Assembly: GCF_033949425.1 (NCBI RefSeq)
Contig: NZ_JAXAVX010000014.1
Span: 14,485 to 78,484, forward strand
Origin: Patulibacter brassicae
GTDB lineage: Bacteria > Actinomycetota > Thermoleophilia > Solirubrobacterales > Solirubrobacteraceae
Length of the DNA stretch: 64,000 nucleotides
Reading direction: 5' to 3'
The position numbers and the translations under genes were made by a program. A model generated the notes under the pieces. That model made no database searches. It was not told where the DNA came from and saw only the letters and a program-made list of their open reading frames with translations. Every line of letters begins with the position of its first letter. The first letter of the stretch is position 1. Below, in pieces: positions 23,016 through 31,969 of the stretch.

Positions 23016-24019
23016 GCGGACCACCGCCACGCGCCGGCGCGGTCGGTGGCGTGGCGCAGGACCACCCCGTGCTCGTCGACGGCGAGACCGCCGCGCGGCG
23101 CCAGGGCATCGACCGCTGCGGGGCCGCGCAGCAGGGTGGCGCCGGCGAGGATCTCGGCCTCCTCCGCCGTCGGCGCGAGCGCCGTCACCGTCAGCAGGCC
23201 GGTCCAGGCCGAGCGCCCGGACGACGGGTCGATGAGGTGGTGGGCCGGTCGGCCGTCGGGTCGGCGCCAGATCCGGCGGTCGATCCCGGACGTCGCGATC
23301 GCCCCGCCCGAGAGGAGGACCCGACCGACCGGGCCGCCGAGCGGTCCGGCGACGTCGACGGCGAACGGCCGCGTCCGCGCGCCGGGCCCGCCGACGCGCA
23401 GGTCGCCGCCGAGGTCGACGGCCCAGCGGGCGAACGGGTGCAGGAGCGCCGCGGCGCGGTCCGCGAGCCAGCCCTTCGCGGTCGCGCCGACGTCGAGCTG
23501 CACGCCGACGGGCCGGGTGACGGTGCGCTCCCGGCGTCCGAGGCGCACGGACCGCCAACGGCCGTCGTGCGCCGGTGCCGCCGGTCGGCGCGTCGGCGCG
23601 TCCCGCAGCGCGGCGAGCAGCCCGGCGGGGCGGGCGTCGCGGCGGCTCTCGGCGTACCCCTCCGCGACGAGGGCGGGCAGGACGGTCGGGTCGAGCAGAC
23701 CTTCCGTCCGCGCGGTGGCGGCCTGTGCGGCGCCCAACGCGTCGAGGACGAGAGGGTGCACGACGACGGTCTCCTCGCGCGCGCGGTTCAGCAGCATGAG
23801 GTCGCTGTCGGGAGCGAAGCGCGTCAGGCGGCGCTGGGCCTCGGCGACGAGGTCGCGCACGGCAGCGACGGCCGCGCCCGGATCCGGGCCGGACGACGGG
23901 CTCTCGACCACGACCCGGCAGGCCGTGCCGAGGGCCCGGAACGTCGATGCGGCGCGGAGCGGCGGCGCCGGGGCGTCGCGGGTGCCGGCGGGGAAGCGGA
24001 GGCTCGGCACGGCGGTCAC
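23012..24019 (-). CDS. apbE: FAD:protein FMN transferase (ApbE family)
   Basis: ApbE takes FMN from FAD and attaches it through a phosphodiester bond to Thr or Ser of target proteins outside the membrane. The 335 residues show FRALGTACRVVVE at the start, RRLTRFAPDSDLMLLNRA, VGVQLDVGATAKGWLADRAA (conserved G-x-x-x-K-G), WAVDLGGDLRVGG, and HHLIDPSSGRSAW with the conserved D-P-x-(T/S)-G. No lipobox or strong signal peptide is evident with the GTG start at 24019, which overlaps the upstream stop (GTGA). Export is therefore unclear. The gene lies between a probable substrate and a di-heme membrane protein. Confidence 0.9.
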   Translation of the reverse strand: MTAVPSLRFPAGTRDAPAPPLRAASTFRALGTACRVVVESPSSGPDPGAAVAAVRDLVAEAQRRLTRFAPDSDLMLLNRAREETVVVHPLVLDALGAAQAATARTEGLLDPTVLPALVAEGYAESRRDARPAGLLAALRDAPTRRPAAPAHDGRWRSVRLGRRERTVTRPVGVQLDVGATAKGWLADRAAALLHPFARWAVDLGGDLRVGGPGARTRPFAVDVAGPLGGPVGRVLLSGGAIATSGIDRRIWRRPDGRPAHHLIDPSSGRSAWTGLLTVTALAPTAEEAEILAGATLLRGPAAVDALAPRGGLAVDEHGVVLRHATDRAGAWRWSA

Positions 24020-24456
24020 GAGCTGCGGGTGGTCAGGTCGGGGCTCGAGGAGGCGGCGTCCCCGGCGCTCGCCGCGGCGGAACCGGCGTCGCCGGAGCTC
24101 GTGCCGTCGTCCCACGAGCCGTCGCCGTCCGCCGTGGCGCTCGACGCGTCGCCGTCGTCCTCGGACCCCGTCGTGGCACCCGACGTCGCGTCGCTCCCGT
24201 CGCTCGTCGTCGTGCTCGTCGCGGCGCCGGAGGCGACCGTGCCGAGTCGCGGGTCGTCGCCCGACGCCACGCGTGCGCCGAGCAGCACGAGGACCACGAG
24301 GAACGTGGCGGCAGTCGAGCCGGCGGTGGCGATCGCCGCGCGCCGGCGGAAGCGGCGACGCTGCAGGGCACGCGCCAGGCGAGCGCGCTCGCCGGCGTCG
24401 CCCGGGGGCGCCGCGTCGCGCTCCGGGGCCGGCGGGTCGGGGGTCACGCGGTGCAT
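24016..24456 (-). CDS. Single-TM protein with ApbE flavinylation motif
   Basis: The 146 residues start with a basic cytosolic segment (ARALQRRRFRRR), followed by one membrane helix at about residues 40-61 (AIATAGSTAATFLVVLVLLG). The outside part is a low-complexity Ser/Thr/Gly/Asp chain. It contains D89-A-T-S-G-A-T95, which fits the known ApbE acceptor consensus D-x-x-(s/t)-g-A-T; Thr95 would carry FMN. No FMN_bind domain is present. The adjacent ApbE gene is translationally coupled (GTGA), which supports the assignment. GACCAT ends 6 nt before the ATG. The protein may be a minimal tethered flavin carrier; flavinylation itself is inferred. Confidence 0.7.
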   Translation of the reverse strand: MHRVTPDPPAPERDAAPPGDAGERARLARALQRRRFRRRAAIATAGSTAATFLVVLVLLGARVASGDDPRLGTVASGAATSTTTSDGSDATSGATTGSEDDGDASSATADGDGSWDDGTSSGDAGSAAASAGDAASSSPDLTTRSS

Positions 24457-24639
24457 GGGCCGATGGTCCGCCGCCGGGATGAGGCGGACGTGAGCACGGG
24501 CCGAGAGGCCCGTCCGGAACGGCTGGGAGGTTCCTGAGCGGCGGACCGCCAGCGGCGCGCGGTCGCCGGCGGGTCTGCGGGCGAGACCTTCCGGAGCGGT
24601 CGCCCGTCCGCTGGGATCGACCCGAGCCGCGGTCCCGGC

Positions 24640-24645
24640 TAGCGT
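24640..24645 (+). promoter_or_regulatory. -10 hexamer TAGCGT before pabB
   Basis: TAGCGT ends 8 nt before GTG 24654, again the leaderless geometry. Confidence 0.55.
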
Positions 24646-24653
24646 GCCGGGGC

Positions 24654-25670
24654 GTGCCCGCCCGACCACAGCTCCCGCGCGCCCGCTTCGGCGACCTCCT
24701 CGCCGAGGACCTCGTCGCCGTCACCGACGACCCGGCGGTCGTCGACCGCGGTGGTCGCTGGGCGGTCGTCGTCGACTTCGAGGGCACGATCACCGCGGCG
24801 CGCTTCCGCACGTGGCGGCGCGCCGACGCGACGGCCGACGCGGTCGGGGGCCGCTGGTCCGGGGTGCCCGCCAGCCGCTGGGACAGCTCGCTCGGGCCGC
24901 TCGCCCACGCCGAGGGCGTCGACGAGATCCGGGCGAGGATCGCTGCGGGCGACGTCTACCAGGTGAACCTCTGCCGGGTGCTCGAGACGCCGCTGGACGA
25001 CGGGACGACGCTCCACGGCCTGCACGCCGCCCTCGCGGCCGCGCACCCGGCGCCGTACGCGAGCCACGTCTACCTGCCCGAGCACGACCTCGACGTCGCC
25101 TCGGCCTCGCCCGAGCTCTTCCTGCGCCGCGACCGCGAGCACCTCGTGACGCGGCCGATCAAGGGCACCGCGGCGACGGCCGACGCGTTCCTGGACAAGG
25201 ACCGCGCGGAGAACGTCATGATCGTCGACCTCATGCGCAACGACCTGGGACGGGTCTGCGTGCCGGGGAGCGTCCGCGCCACGGCGCTCTGCGCGCCGGA
25301 GCACCACCCCGGGCTCGTGCACCTCGTCTCGACCGTCGAGGGCACGCTGGCGGACGACGTCGGCTGGGGCGAGATCCTCGCGGCGACGTTCCCGCCCGGC
25401 TCCGTCGTCGGCGCCCCGAAGCTCGCGGCCCTCGACGTCATCCGGCGGCTCGAGCCGGTGCCGCGCGGCCCCTACTGCGGGGCGATCGGCTGGATCGACG
25501 CCGACGACGACCACGCCGAGCTCGCGGTCGGCATCCGCACCTTCTGGCGCAGCGCCGGGACGCTGCGACTCGGCACCGGCGGCGGCGTCACGTGGGACAG
25601 CGATCCCGAGGGGGAGTGGCGCGAGACGGAGCTCAAGGCGCGGCGGCTGCTCGCCGTCGCCGAGGGCTGA
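24654..25670 (+). CDS. pabB: Aminodeoxychorismate synthase component I / chorismate-binding protein
   Basis: This 338-residue enzyme belongs to the chorismate-utilising family and probably aminates chorismate for folate synthesis. The diagnostic motifs are RIAAGDVYQVNLCRVLE, ASASPELFLRR, TRPIKGTAATADAF (the P-I-K-G-T motif of PabB/TrpE), MIVDLMRNDLGRVCVPGSV, HLVSTVEGTL, and PPGSVVGAPKLAALDVI. Length is short because the N-terminal half is reduced, which is common in actinobacterial PabB. No glutaminase (PabA) or lyase (PabC) gene is adjacent. TrpE or salicylate synthase are less likely given the VYQVNLC motif. Confidence 0.88.
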   Translation: MPARPQLPRARFGDLLAEDLVAVTDDPAVVDRGGRWAVVVDFEGTITAARFRTWRRADATADAVGGRWSGVPASRWDSSLGPLAHAEGVDEIRARIAAGDVYQVNLCRVLETPLDDGTTLHGLHAALAAAHPAPYASHVYLPEHDLDVASASPELFLRRDREHLVTRPIKGTAATADAFLDKDRAENVMIVDLMRNDLGRVCVPGSVRATALCAPEHHPGLVHLVSTVEGTLADDVGWGEILAATFPPGSVVGAPKLAALDVIRRLEPVPRGPYCGAIGWIDADDDHAELAVGIRTFWRSAGTLRLGTGGGVTWDSDPEGEWRETELKARRLLAVAEG

Positions 25671-25687
25671 GCCGCGTCGGCGCTGCG

Positions 25688-25714
25688 CGTCGGTGGCGTG
25701 CCCGATCACCGACG
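25688..25714 (+). terminator. Hairpin after pabB
   Basis: CGTCGGTG (25688-25695) pairs with CACCGACG (25707-25714), 18 nt after the stop codon. Confidence 0.45.
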
Positions 25715-25737
25715 GGACGGGCCGGCGGGGAAGCTTG

Positions 25738-25751
25738 TAAGGTCGGCCTAA
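25738..25751 (+). promoter_or_regulatory. Possible DtxR/IdeR-type iron box
   Basis: TAAGGTCGGCCTAA is an imperfect dyad. It shares AGGT, CCTAA and the central G/C with the iron-dependent repressor consensus TTAGGTTAGSCTAACCTAA. It lies about 190 nt upstream of the HtaA gene, in the only stretch that could hold its promoter. The match is partial. Confidence 0.35.
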
Positions 25752-25942
25752 GAACTGCTTCGGCCCGGTGGTGGGGGTGATCCCCTCCCTCGGTGTCCGC
25801 GAGTGGTTCGCGACCTCGTCTCGGCACGACATCGCGTACAGCGTCCGCTGGTGCGTCGATGGCGCACGCCCCGACGGGCCGGAACGTCCGGGCGGCGCCG
25901 TGCGCGGCCCGGTTCACGCCAGCGCACCAGGAGAGCCCCCTC

Positions 25943-28900
25943 GTGATCGACCACGTCCCCCCTTCCGCCCGGTCATCGGCATCGACCGGAGCGCCGCGGA
26001 TCGCCGCGTGCGTCTCGCTCCTCCTCGTGCTCCTCCTCGGCACGGCCGGCACCGCCGCGGCCGCGCCGACGCCGATCACGGCCGGGGCGGGCCTCGACTG
26101 GGGGCTGAAGGCCTCTTGGCGCACGTACATCGGGACCGCCGGGACGACGCTCTCCGACGGTGCGACGTACGACGCGGCGTCCGGCCGCTTTCACTTCCCC
26201 GTGACGGGCGGCAGCTACGACCCCGAGACCCGCGAGACGACCGTCCAGTTCGGCGGCACGGTCCAGTTCCTCGGGCACTGCGAGGGCGAGGGCGGGACGC
26301 ACGTGCGTCCGTGCGCCCTGGACACGACGCTCTCCGCGCCGCGGATCGAGCTGACCGGCGACGGTGGGTTCCTCTACGGCAAGATGGTCAGCCGGCCGAT
26401 CGACGGCGGCGAGCTCGAGGACCTGCCGGACGTGCAGATCGCCGCGCTCGACCTCGAGGACGCCACGCCGGTGGTCCAGTCCGGGAAGGTCACCTGGGAC
26501 GGACTCGAGGCGCGGATGGCCGCCGAGGGCTCCAAGGTTTTCACGTACGCGATCGGCACCCTGCTGGACGCGGTGAGCCTCGGCTACGACGGGGATGGCG
26601 GCACGCCGGCGCTCGAGGAGTGGGCGACGCCGTCCGAGGGGCGCTACACCGAGACGAAGCTGCCGATCGGCGGCACCGGGCGGTTCGTGGCGACCACGCG
26701 GATCGGCAGCGTCGGCGGCGGGATGCTCGCGGTCCGCTCCGACACGTACGGCGTCGGGGTCGTCGACGCGCGCACGCTGAAGGCGCCGAGCGCCGACGCG
26801 TTCGTCAGCGGGCCCGGGAACTACCTCGCGCTCGACACGCTCGCCGTCGACCCCAAGGCCAAGGCGATCTTCGGCGTGCGAGCCGAGGGCGACGGCGCGG
26901 TCGTCCGCTTCGCCTGGGACGGCTCGGCGCTCACCGGCGGCGCCATCCCCGGGTCCGAGCGCGGCCCGGACGCCCACACCGACCCGTCGTTCAAGGGCGC
27001 CGGGGTCTGGGACGCCGCCAACGACCGCTACCTCTACGTCCGGCAGCTCCGCACGAGCCAGGTCCAGACGCTGTGGGAGGCGAAGGCCGCCGGCGGCGCA
27101 TGGGGCGTCCGCGAGATCGGTCCGATCCGCGGCGAGAACGGCCGGCCGCTGCCCCAGCGCGTGGCGAGCCTGACGCCGATCCCCAGCGGGCAGCAGGGCG
27201 GGCCGGTCCATCTGGCCGCTGCGGTCTGGTCGGGCGACCGGCCGACGCTGCGCGTCGTGCTCGAGGACGACGGCGCGACGGCGTCGCCGATGCTCGCCGA
27301 CGATGCGGAGACCCCCGGCGTCTCGCAGCTCTGGCGCACCGACAACGGCATCTACGCGCTCGCCGGGTCGGACCTCCTGTGGTACCCGGTCGGCAAGGGG
27401 CCGTGGGGCACGATCGGCCAGCCGCAGCGGGTGGCGCTGCCGCGCGGCGACCTCAACCGCCGCGGCGACTGGAACGCGGTCGACCCGGCCACCGACACGT
27501 TCGTGTCCGCGACCGGCGGACTGCAGCGGATCGCACGGGTCCGCGCCGGCGTCTTCCAGCACGACTTCGCGGTCCCGAGCCTGCCGGACGGGCTGGGGTA
27601 CTGGAACCACTCGGTCCTCGGCCTCGATCCGGAGGGTGACCTCCAGGTCACGTCGATCGAGGACGACGCGCTGCTGCGGCTGCACCACGAGGGGACGACC
27701 CCGCAGTTCGGCACGCAGCCGCAGGAGCAGGTCACGCAGATCCGGCAGGACGGCGCCCGCGGGACCGCGACGTTCACCGCGACCGCGGCCGGCGTCCCGG
27801 CGCCGACGCTCCGCTGGCAGGCCCGTACGCCGGGCGTCGCCGGCTGGGAGGACCTCGTCGACGGCGAGCACGTGCAGGGCGCCGCGACGCCGACGCTCAC
27901 CGTCCGGGTCGGCGCCGAGGACGGCGGCCGGCAGTACCGGGCGGTCGCGTCCAACCAGGCCGGGGCGGTCGCCAGCGCCCGCGTTCGCGTCGACGTGCAG
28001 ACCCTGCCCGGGATCTCGGTCCAGCCGGACGACGCCGACGTCGTCGAGGGCGCCGACGCGCGGTTCCAGGTCATGCCGATCGGCAACCCGGACCCGGAGG
28101 TCACCTGGCAGCGCCGGGTCGGCGGCTTCTGGCAGACGATCGATCCCGAGGACGGAGACGTCCGGATCGCGCGCGGCGTGCTGACGGTCCCGTCGGCGAC
28201 CGCCGAGCAGCACGGAAGCCTCTTCCGCGCGAAGCTCGTCAACGCCGTCGGGACGACGTTCAGCCGCGCGGTGCGGCTCGGGGTCAGCGGACCGCCGACC
28301 TCGCCGACGACGATCCGCGGCGGCCACGTCGACTGGGGCTTCGCGGCCCGCTGGCGCTGCTACGTCGTGGGGCAGGTCGCTCGTGGCGGGGTCGTCGTGG
28401 ACGGCGGGATCGCCCGCAACCCCGGCACGCTCGCCAGCGGCCCGCTCTGCACCGACAACGCCGGATCGGAGAGCTTCCGCTTCGCGGTCACCGGCGGCAG
28501 CTACGACCCGGCCGGCGGCCGGCTGCTGGTGCGGCTCGCCGGCACCGTCCGGTTCTGGGGTCACGCGCACCACGTGCCCGGCAGCGACGTCCCGCAGCTG
28601 GACACGACGTTCTCGAACCTCCGGATCGAGGGGCAGGGCGACGTCGTGGCGCTGCGCGGCGACGCCGTCGGCGCGACGATGGAATCGCCGACCCCGACGG
28701 CGCATCGCGACGTCGAGATCGTGCGGGTCCGCGTCGCCGGGACCGGACCGGTCGTCCGCGACGGCGCGCTCACCTGGACGAACGCTCCGACGACGCTGAC
28801 CGCCGACGGCGCGGCGATCTTCGGCAGCTACGCGGAGGGGGAGGCGTTCGACCCGCTGTCGCTCGCGGTCAGCGGCGAGCCGACGACGCCGCAGCCGCAG

Positions 28901-29332
28901 CCCGAGCCGCAGCCCCGGCCGCCCGCGCCCGATCCGGCGCCCGTCCTGCAGGTGACGCAGGTGGTCGAGCGGCTGGTGCCCGGGCCCAGCGGCCCGCGCC
29001 GGCCGACCGTCGCGCGTCGCGCGTCGCGGTTGCGCCTCGACGCCCGCGGCGGAGCGACCCTGGCGACGGTGCGCTGCCCGGAGGGGACCACGGCCTGCCG
29101 CCTGCGCCTCCCGTCCCGGGTGGCGGTCCGGATCGCCGGCAAGCGGCACCGGGCGGCGGTGCGGGGCGCGGGGACGGTCGCCGCGGGCACGCGCAAGGCC
29201 GTGCGCGTCCAGCTGCCGACCGCGGCGCGCCGCAGCCTCCGGGGGCGGGCGACCCGGCTGCGGATGGCGGTTCGCGTCGACCACGGCGCACAGCGGACGA
29301 CGCGCACCATCGCGGTGACCCTGCGGCGCTGA
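25943..29332 (+). CDS. Large secreted protein with two HtaA heme-binding domains and Ig-like domains
   Basis: The 1129 residues begin with a signal peptide ending ...GTAGTAAAA (about residue 42). HtaA domain one covers about residues 45-200 (GLDWGLKASWRTYI, FPVTGGSYDPETRETTVQFG). A beta-rich region follows, about 220-580, that looks like a propeller. Ig-like domains are near 585-690 (GVPAPTLRWQ) and 690-785 (NPDPEVTWQRR). HtaA domain two is near 789-970 (HVDWGFAARWRCYV, FAVTGGSYDPAGGRLLVRLA). A Pro/Gln linker and a basic C-terminal domain end it; no sortase signal is visible. HtaA domains bind heme in Corynebacterium uptake systems. GTG 25943 is chosen for its AGGAG 9 nt upstream; ATG 25859 is an alternative. 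Confidence 0.82.
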   Translation: MIDHVPPSARSSASTGAPRIAACVSLLLVLLLGTAGTAAAAPTPITAGAGLDWGLKASWRTYIGTAGTTLSDGATYDAASGRFHFPVTGGSYDPETRETTVQFGGTVQFLGHCEGEGGTHVRPCALDTTLSAPRIELTGDGGFLYGKMVSRPIDGGELEDLPDVQIAALDLEDATPVVQSGKVTWDGLEARMAAEGSKVFTYAIGTLLDAVSLGYDGDGGTPALEEWATPSEGRYTETKLPIGGTGRFVATTRIGSVGGGMLAVRSDTYGVGVVDARTLKAPSADAFVSGPGNYLALDTLAVDPKAKAIFGVRAEGDGAVVRFAWDGSALTGGAIPGSERGPDAHTDPSFKGAGVWDAANDRYLYVRQLRTSQVQTLWEAKAAGGAWGVREIGPIRGENGRPLPQRVASLTPIPSGQQGGPVHLAAAVWSGDRPTLRVVLEDDGATASPMLADDAETPGVSQLWRTDNGIYALAGSDLLWYPVGKGPWGTIGQPQRVALPRGDLNRRGDWNAVDPATDTFVSATGGLQRIARVRAGVFQHDFAVPSLPDGLGYWNHSVLGLDPEGDLQVTSIEDDALLRLHHEGTTPQFGTQPQEQVTQIRQDGARGTATFTATAAGVPAPTLRWQARTPGVAGWEDLVDGEHVQGAATPTLTVRVGAEDGGRQYRAVASNQAGAVASARVRVDVQTLPGISVQPDDADVVEGADARFQVMPIGNPDPEVTWQRRVGGFWQTIDPEDGDVRIARGVLTVPSATAEQHGSLFRAKLVNAVGTTFSRAVRLGVSGPPTSPTTIRGGHVDWGFAARWRCYVVGQVARGGVVVDGGIARNPGTLASGPLCTDNAGSESFRFAVTGGSYDPAGGRLLVRLAGTVRFWGHAHHVPGSDVPQLDTTFSNLRIEGQGDVVALRGDAVGATMESPTPTAHRDVEIVRVRVAGTGPVVRDGALTWTNAPTTLTADGAAIFGSYAEGEAFDPLSLAVSGEPTTPQPQPEPQPRPPAPDPAPVLQVTQVVERLVPGPSGPRRPTVARRASRLRLDARGGATLATVRCPEGTTACRLRLPSRVAVRIAGKRHRAAVRGAGTVAAGTRKAVRVQLPTAARRSLRGRATRLRMAVRVDHGAQRTTRTIAVTLRR

Positions 29333-29340
29333 GCCGGCCG

Positions 29341-29391
29341 GCCGCTCCACCGCGACCCGCGGATCCCAGGTCCCTGTTCCGGTGGAGCGGC
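29341..29391. terminator. Hairpin between the convergent HtaA and GH31 genes
   Basis: GCCGCTCCACC (29341-29351) is the exact complement of GGTGGAGCGGC (29381-29391). It lies between the two stop codons and could terminate both. Confidence 0.55.
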
Positions 29392-29393
29392 GC

Positions 29394-31766
29394 TCACCGC
29401 TCCGCGGTCGTGACGTCACGGCCGTCGGGCGGCTCCCACCGGCCGTCGCGCCAGCGGACCGCCGCGCCGTCGGGCAGCAGTGCGACCGCGCGGCCGCGAT
29501 CGGGACGGCCCCAGAGCGTCGCGACGTACGGGCGCTCGGCGGCCGGCACGTCCCCGAGGCCGCGCGCGACGTGCTCGAGCGGGTGGCTCACGACGATCGC
29601 GCCCGACCGGACCCAGACCGGCGTGCGCTCGAGCGGCGCCGCGACCGGCACCGGGGGGTCGCCGCGGCGCGCGACGACCTCGCGCCCGCTCCAGGTCTCG
29701 ACCCAGCGGCCCTCCGGCAGCGGCACCGTCCGGCCGTCGCTGCCCTCGTCGACGATCGGCGCGACGAGCAGCGACGGCCCGTAGCCGAACGCGTCGGGCA
29801 CGCCCCAGAGCCGGTCGTCCCCCGGGTCCAGCCACGCCAGCGGCCGCACGATCGGCACGCCGCTGCGCGACGCGCTCCGCGCCGCGGCGAGCACGTAGGG
29901 CACGAGCATCTCGTGCAGCAGGGCCGCCCCGCGGAAGAGGTCGAGCGTCCGATGGTCGTAGGTCCACGGCTCCTGCTCCAGCCGCGCGTGGGCCTGCATC
30001 AGCGGGGTGAAGCAGCCCAGCTGCGCCCAGCGGACGAGCAGCTCGGGGCTGCAGCGGGCCACGCCGGCGTCCCCGAGGTAGCCGCCGACGTCGTGCGACC
30101 AGTTCGAGATCCCGGAGTGCGCGGCCGAGATCGTCGCCGCCAGCAGGACCCGCAGCGACCAGAAGTCCGACGCCTGGTCGCCGGCCCAGAGCATCCCCGT
30201 CGCCTGCTGGCCGGTCCAGCCGGAGCGGCCGAAGAGCACGCCCTGCCCGGGGTGGACGCGCTCGAGCGCGCGGCGCATGGAGCGGCGGTAGTCGTCGCCC
30301 CACCGCCAGGCGCGGGTGGCGCCGGTCGTGCCGTCGGCGAAGCGGACCGTCTCCGGGAGGTAGTAGCCCTCGCCGTCGTCGGCCTTGATGCCCTGCACGC
30401 CGAGCGCGAGCGTCGTCTCGGCCTGCGTCCGCCACCACGCCTCGCCGGGCCCGGTGAAGTCGATCGGCGAGCCGCGGCCCATCCACCACTGGGCGAGGTA
30501 CGGCGCCCCGGCGACCGGCAGGTCCTCCAGCGCGTCCTCCTCGCCGGCGAGCGCGTCGCGGACGGCGGCCAGGTGGTCGGCGGCCTCGGTCGCGGGCGGC
30601 CGGACGTACGCCCCCGTCCGCGCGCCCTCGGCGTACGTCTCCGCCGATCGGGCGTGCAGCCGGATCGACGCCGGGTCCGGCGGCGTCTGGCCCCCGACGG
30701 CGTCGACGTTGACCCACGGCGTGACCCACACCACCGTCCGCACGCCGTCCTCGCGCAGCCGGCGGAGCATCCCACCGAAGTCCGGCAGCTGGTGGGGGTT
30801 CGGGCGCCAGGTGTTGTACTGCGTCTCCCACGGGGAGTCGAGCACCACGGCGTCCAGCGGGATGTCGTGCCAGCGGCAGCCGCGCACGTCCTCCTCGACC
30901 TGGTCCTGGTGCTCGTGGACGTCGCGCGACTTCCAGAAGCCATAGCCCCAGTCGGGCAGCAGCGCGGGCCGGCCGGTGGCACGCTGGAAGGCGAGCAGTC
31001 GCTGGACCGGACCGGGGTGGACGTGCAGCACGAGTCGGAGCGGACCGCTGGCGCTGCGCACGCTCGCCGAGGCGGCTCCGGCGTCGAGGTCGAAGCGCGT
31101 GCCGTTGCCGGCGGTGTCCAGCCACGCGGCCCAGCCGTCGGAGGACTGGAGGAACGGGACGGGGGCGTAGTCCCCCTGGGGGACGCCGCCGGCCGCCGCC
31201 ATCGCCGGCGAGCAGCCCGGCCCGAGGTAGCGCCGGTCGGCGCCGAGCTGGATCCGACGACCCGCGTGGTCGACGGACGGGTGATGGCGGGCCCCGAGCC
31301 CGGCCAGGCGCGTGCCGCTCGCCGTCGCCCAGCGCGCGCCGATCCGCAGCGGCGGGTCCTCGGGCGTCGTCGTGCCGTTGGGGTCCTCCGGGTCCCGTCC
31401 GTCGACGGTCAGCTCGACGACGACGACGTCGTCGGCCGGGAGCCCGACGCGCAGGGTGCCGCGACGCCCGCTCGCCGCCCGCAGCGCGAGCGTGCCGCCC
31501 GCGGCGCCCGCCGCCCGGGGGAGGGCGCCGAGGCCGACGAGCTCGTCCTCCGGCTCGAGCCGCTCGTGCGCCACGACGCCCTCCGTCACGCGGACGAAGC
31601 GGTCGTGCACCGTCCCGTCGCGCGCCCAGGGCGTGATCGACAGCGGCGCGCCGGGACGACCGTCGCGCTCGACCACGACGCGCAGCGGGTCCGCCGTGAT
31701 CCGCACGCGGACCCGTCCGCGCGCGAGCTCCAGCACGACCGGGGAGGAGGTCGGGACGGCGGCCAC
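29394..31766 (-). CDS. GH31-family glycoside hydrolase
   Basis: This 790-residue enzyme resembles family-31 alpha-glucosidases and alpha-xylosidases. Motifs include WGYGFWKSRDVHEHQDQVEE, PLDAVVLDSPWE, and VVWVTPWVN. The nucleophile segment is GIKADDGEGYYLPE (near residue 460), like the K-x-D-x-x-E of YicI-type enzymes. The acid/base segment is MLWAGDQASDFWSL (near residue 530). GISNWSHDVGGYLGD is also typical. No signal peptide is seen, so it probably acts in the cytosol. GTG 31766 is chosen because GAGCAT (minus strand) ends 8 nt upstream and two Pho-type pentamers lie 26 bp before that. It heads the glycan locus in divergent orientation. Confidence 0.88.
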   Translation of the reverse strand: MAAVPTSSPVVLELARGRVRVRITADPLRVVVERDGRPGAPLSITPWARDGTVHDRFVRVTEGVVAHERLEPEDELVGLGALPRAAGAAGGTLALRAASGRRGTLRVGLPADDVVVVELTVDGRDPEDPNGTTTPEDPPLRIGARWATASGTRLAGLGARHHPSVDHAGRRIQLGADRRYLGPGCSPAMAAAGGVPQGDYAPVPFLQSSDGWAAWLDTAGNGTRFDLDAGAASASVRSASGPLRLVLHVHPGPVQRLLAFQRATGRPALLPDWGYGFWKSRDVHEHQDQVEEDVRGCRWHDIPLDAVVLDSPWETQYNTWRPNPHQLPDFGGMLRRLREDGVRTVVWVTPWVNVDAVGGQTPPDPASIRLHARSAETYAEGARTGAYVRPPATEAADHLAAVRDALAGEEDALEDLPVAGAPYLAQWWMGRGSPIDFTGPGEAWWRTQAETTLALGVQGIKADDGEGYYLPETVRFADGTTGATRAWRWGDDYRRSMRRALERVHPGQGVLFGRSGWTGQQATGMLWAGDQASDFWSLRVLLAATISAAHSGISNWSHDVGGYLGDAGVARCSPELLVRWAQLGCFTPLMQAHARLEQEPWTYDHRTLDLFRGAALLHEMLVPYVLAAARSASRSGVPIVRPLAWLDPGDDRLWGVPDAFGYGPSLLVAPIVDEGSDGRTVPLPEGRWVETWSGREVVARRGDPPVPVAAPLERTPVWVRSGAIVVSHPLEHVARGLGDVPAAERPYVATLWGRPDRGRAVALLPDGAAVRWRDGRWEPPDGRDVTTAER

Positions 31767-31774
31767 GAGGCCCC

Positions 31775-31817
31775 ATGCTCGGCGTCGCGCCCGCGCTCGC
31801 GGTGAACGCTCGGTGAA
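31775..31817 (-). promoter_or_regulatory. Predicted Pho box and -10 for the GH31 gene
   Basis: On the minus strand TTCAC starts at 31817 and at 31806, 11 bp apart. The second starts 26 bp before GAGCAT (31780-31775), which ends 8 nt before GTG 31766. Confidence 0.6.
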
Positions 31818-31896
31818 CGTCGCACGCTCGTGGAAACCTCCTGCAAGGGCCGGGGTTGCGGCGGGGTTGCGGCGGGCTCCGGATCCCCTTCCGGCC

Positions 31897-31961
31897 TTCA
31901 CGCCATCGTCACGAGTCGGTCACGAGGCCGTCACGAGGACGCCGTCCACGAGGCGGACCCT
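31897..31961 (+). promoter_or_regulatory. Predicted four-unit Pho box and -10 for the PHP-glycosyltransferase gene
   Basis: TTCAC (31897), GTCAC (31908), GTCAC (31919) and GTCAC (31930) have exact 11-bp spacing. The last starts 26 bp before GACCCT (31956-31961), which ends 8 nt before the ATG at 31970. An 11-bp GC-rich tandem repeat at 31851-31872 is in the same phase. Confidence 0.7.
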
Positions 31962-31969
31962 TGCGGGGC

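Noticed and set aside
22980..24019. ApbE-mediated maturation of an NqrC or RnfG-type complex
   Set aside because: No Nqr/Rnf subunits or FMN_bind domain proteins are in the window; the local one-TM protein is the better candidate substrate.
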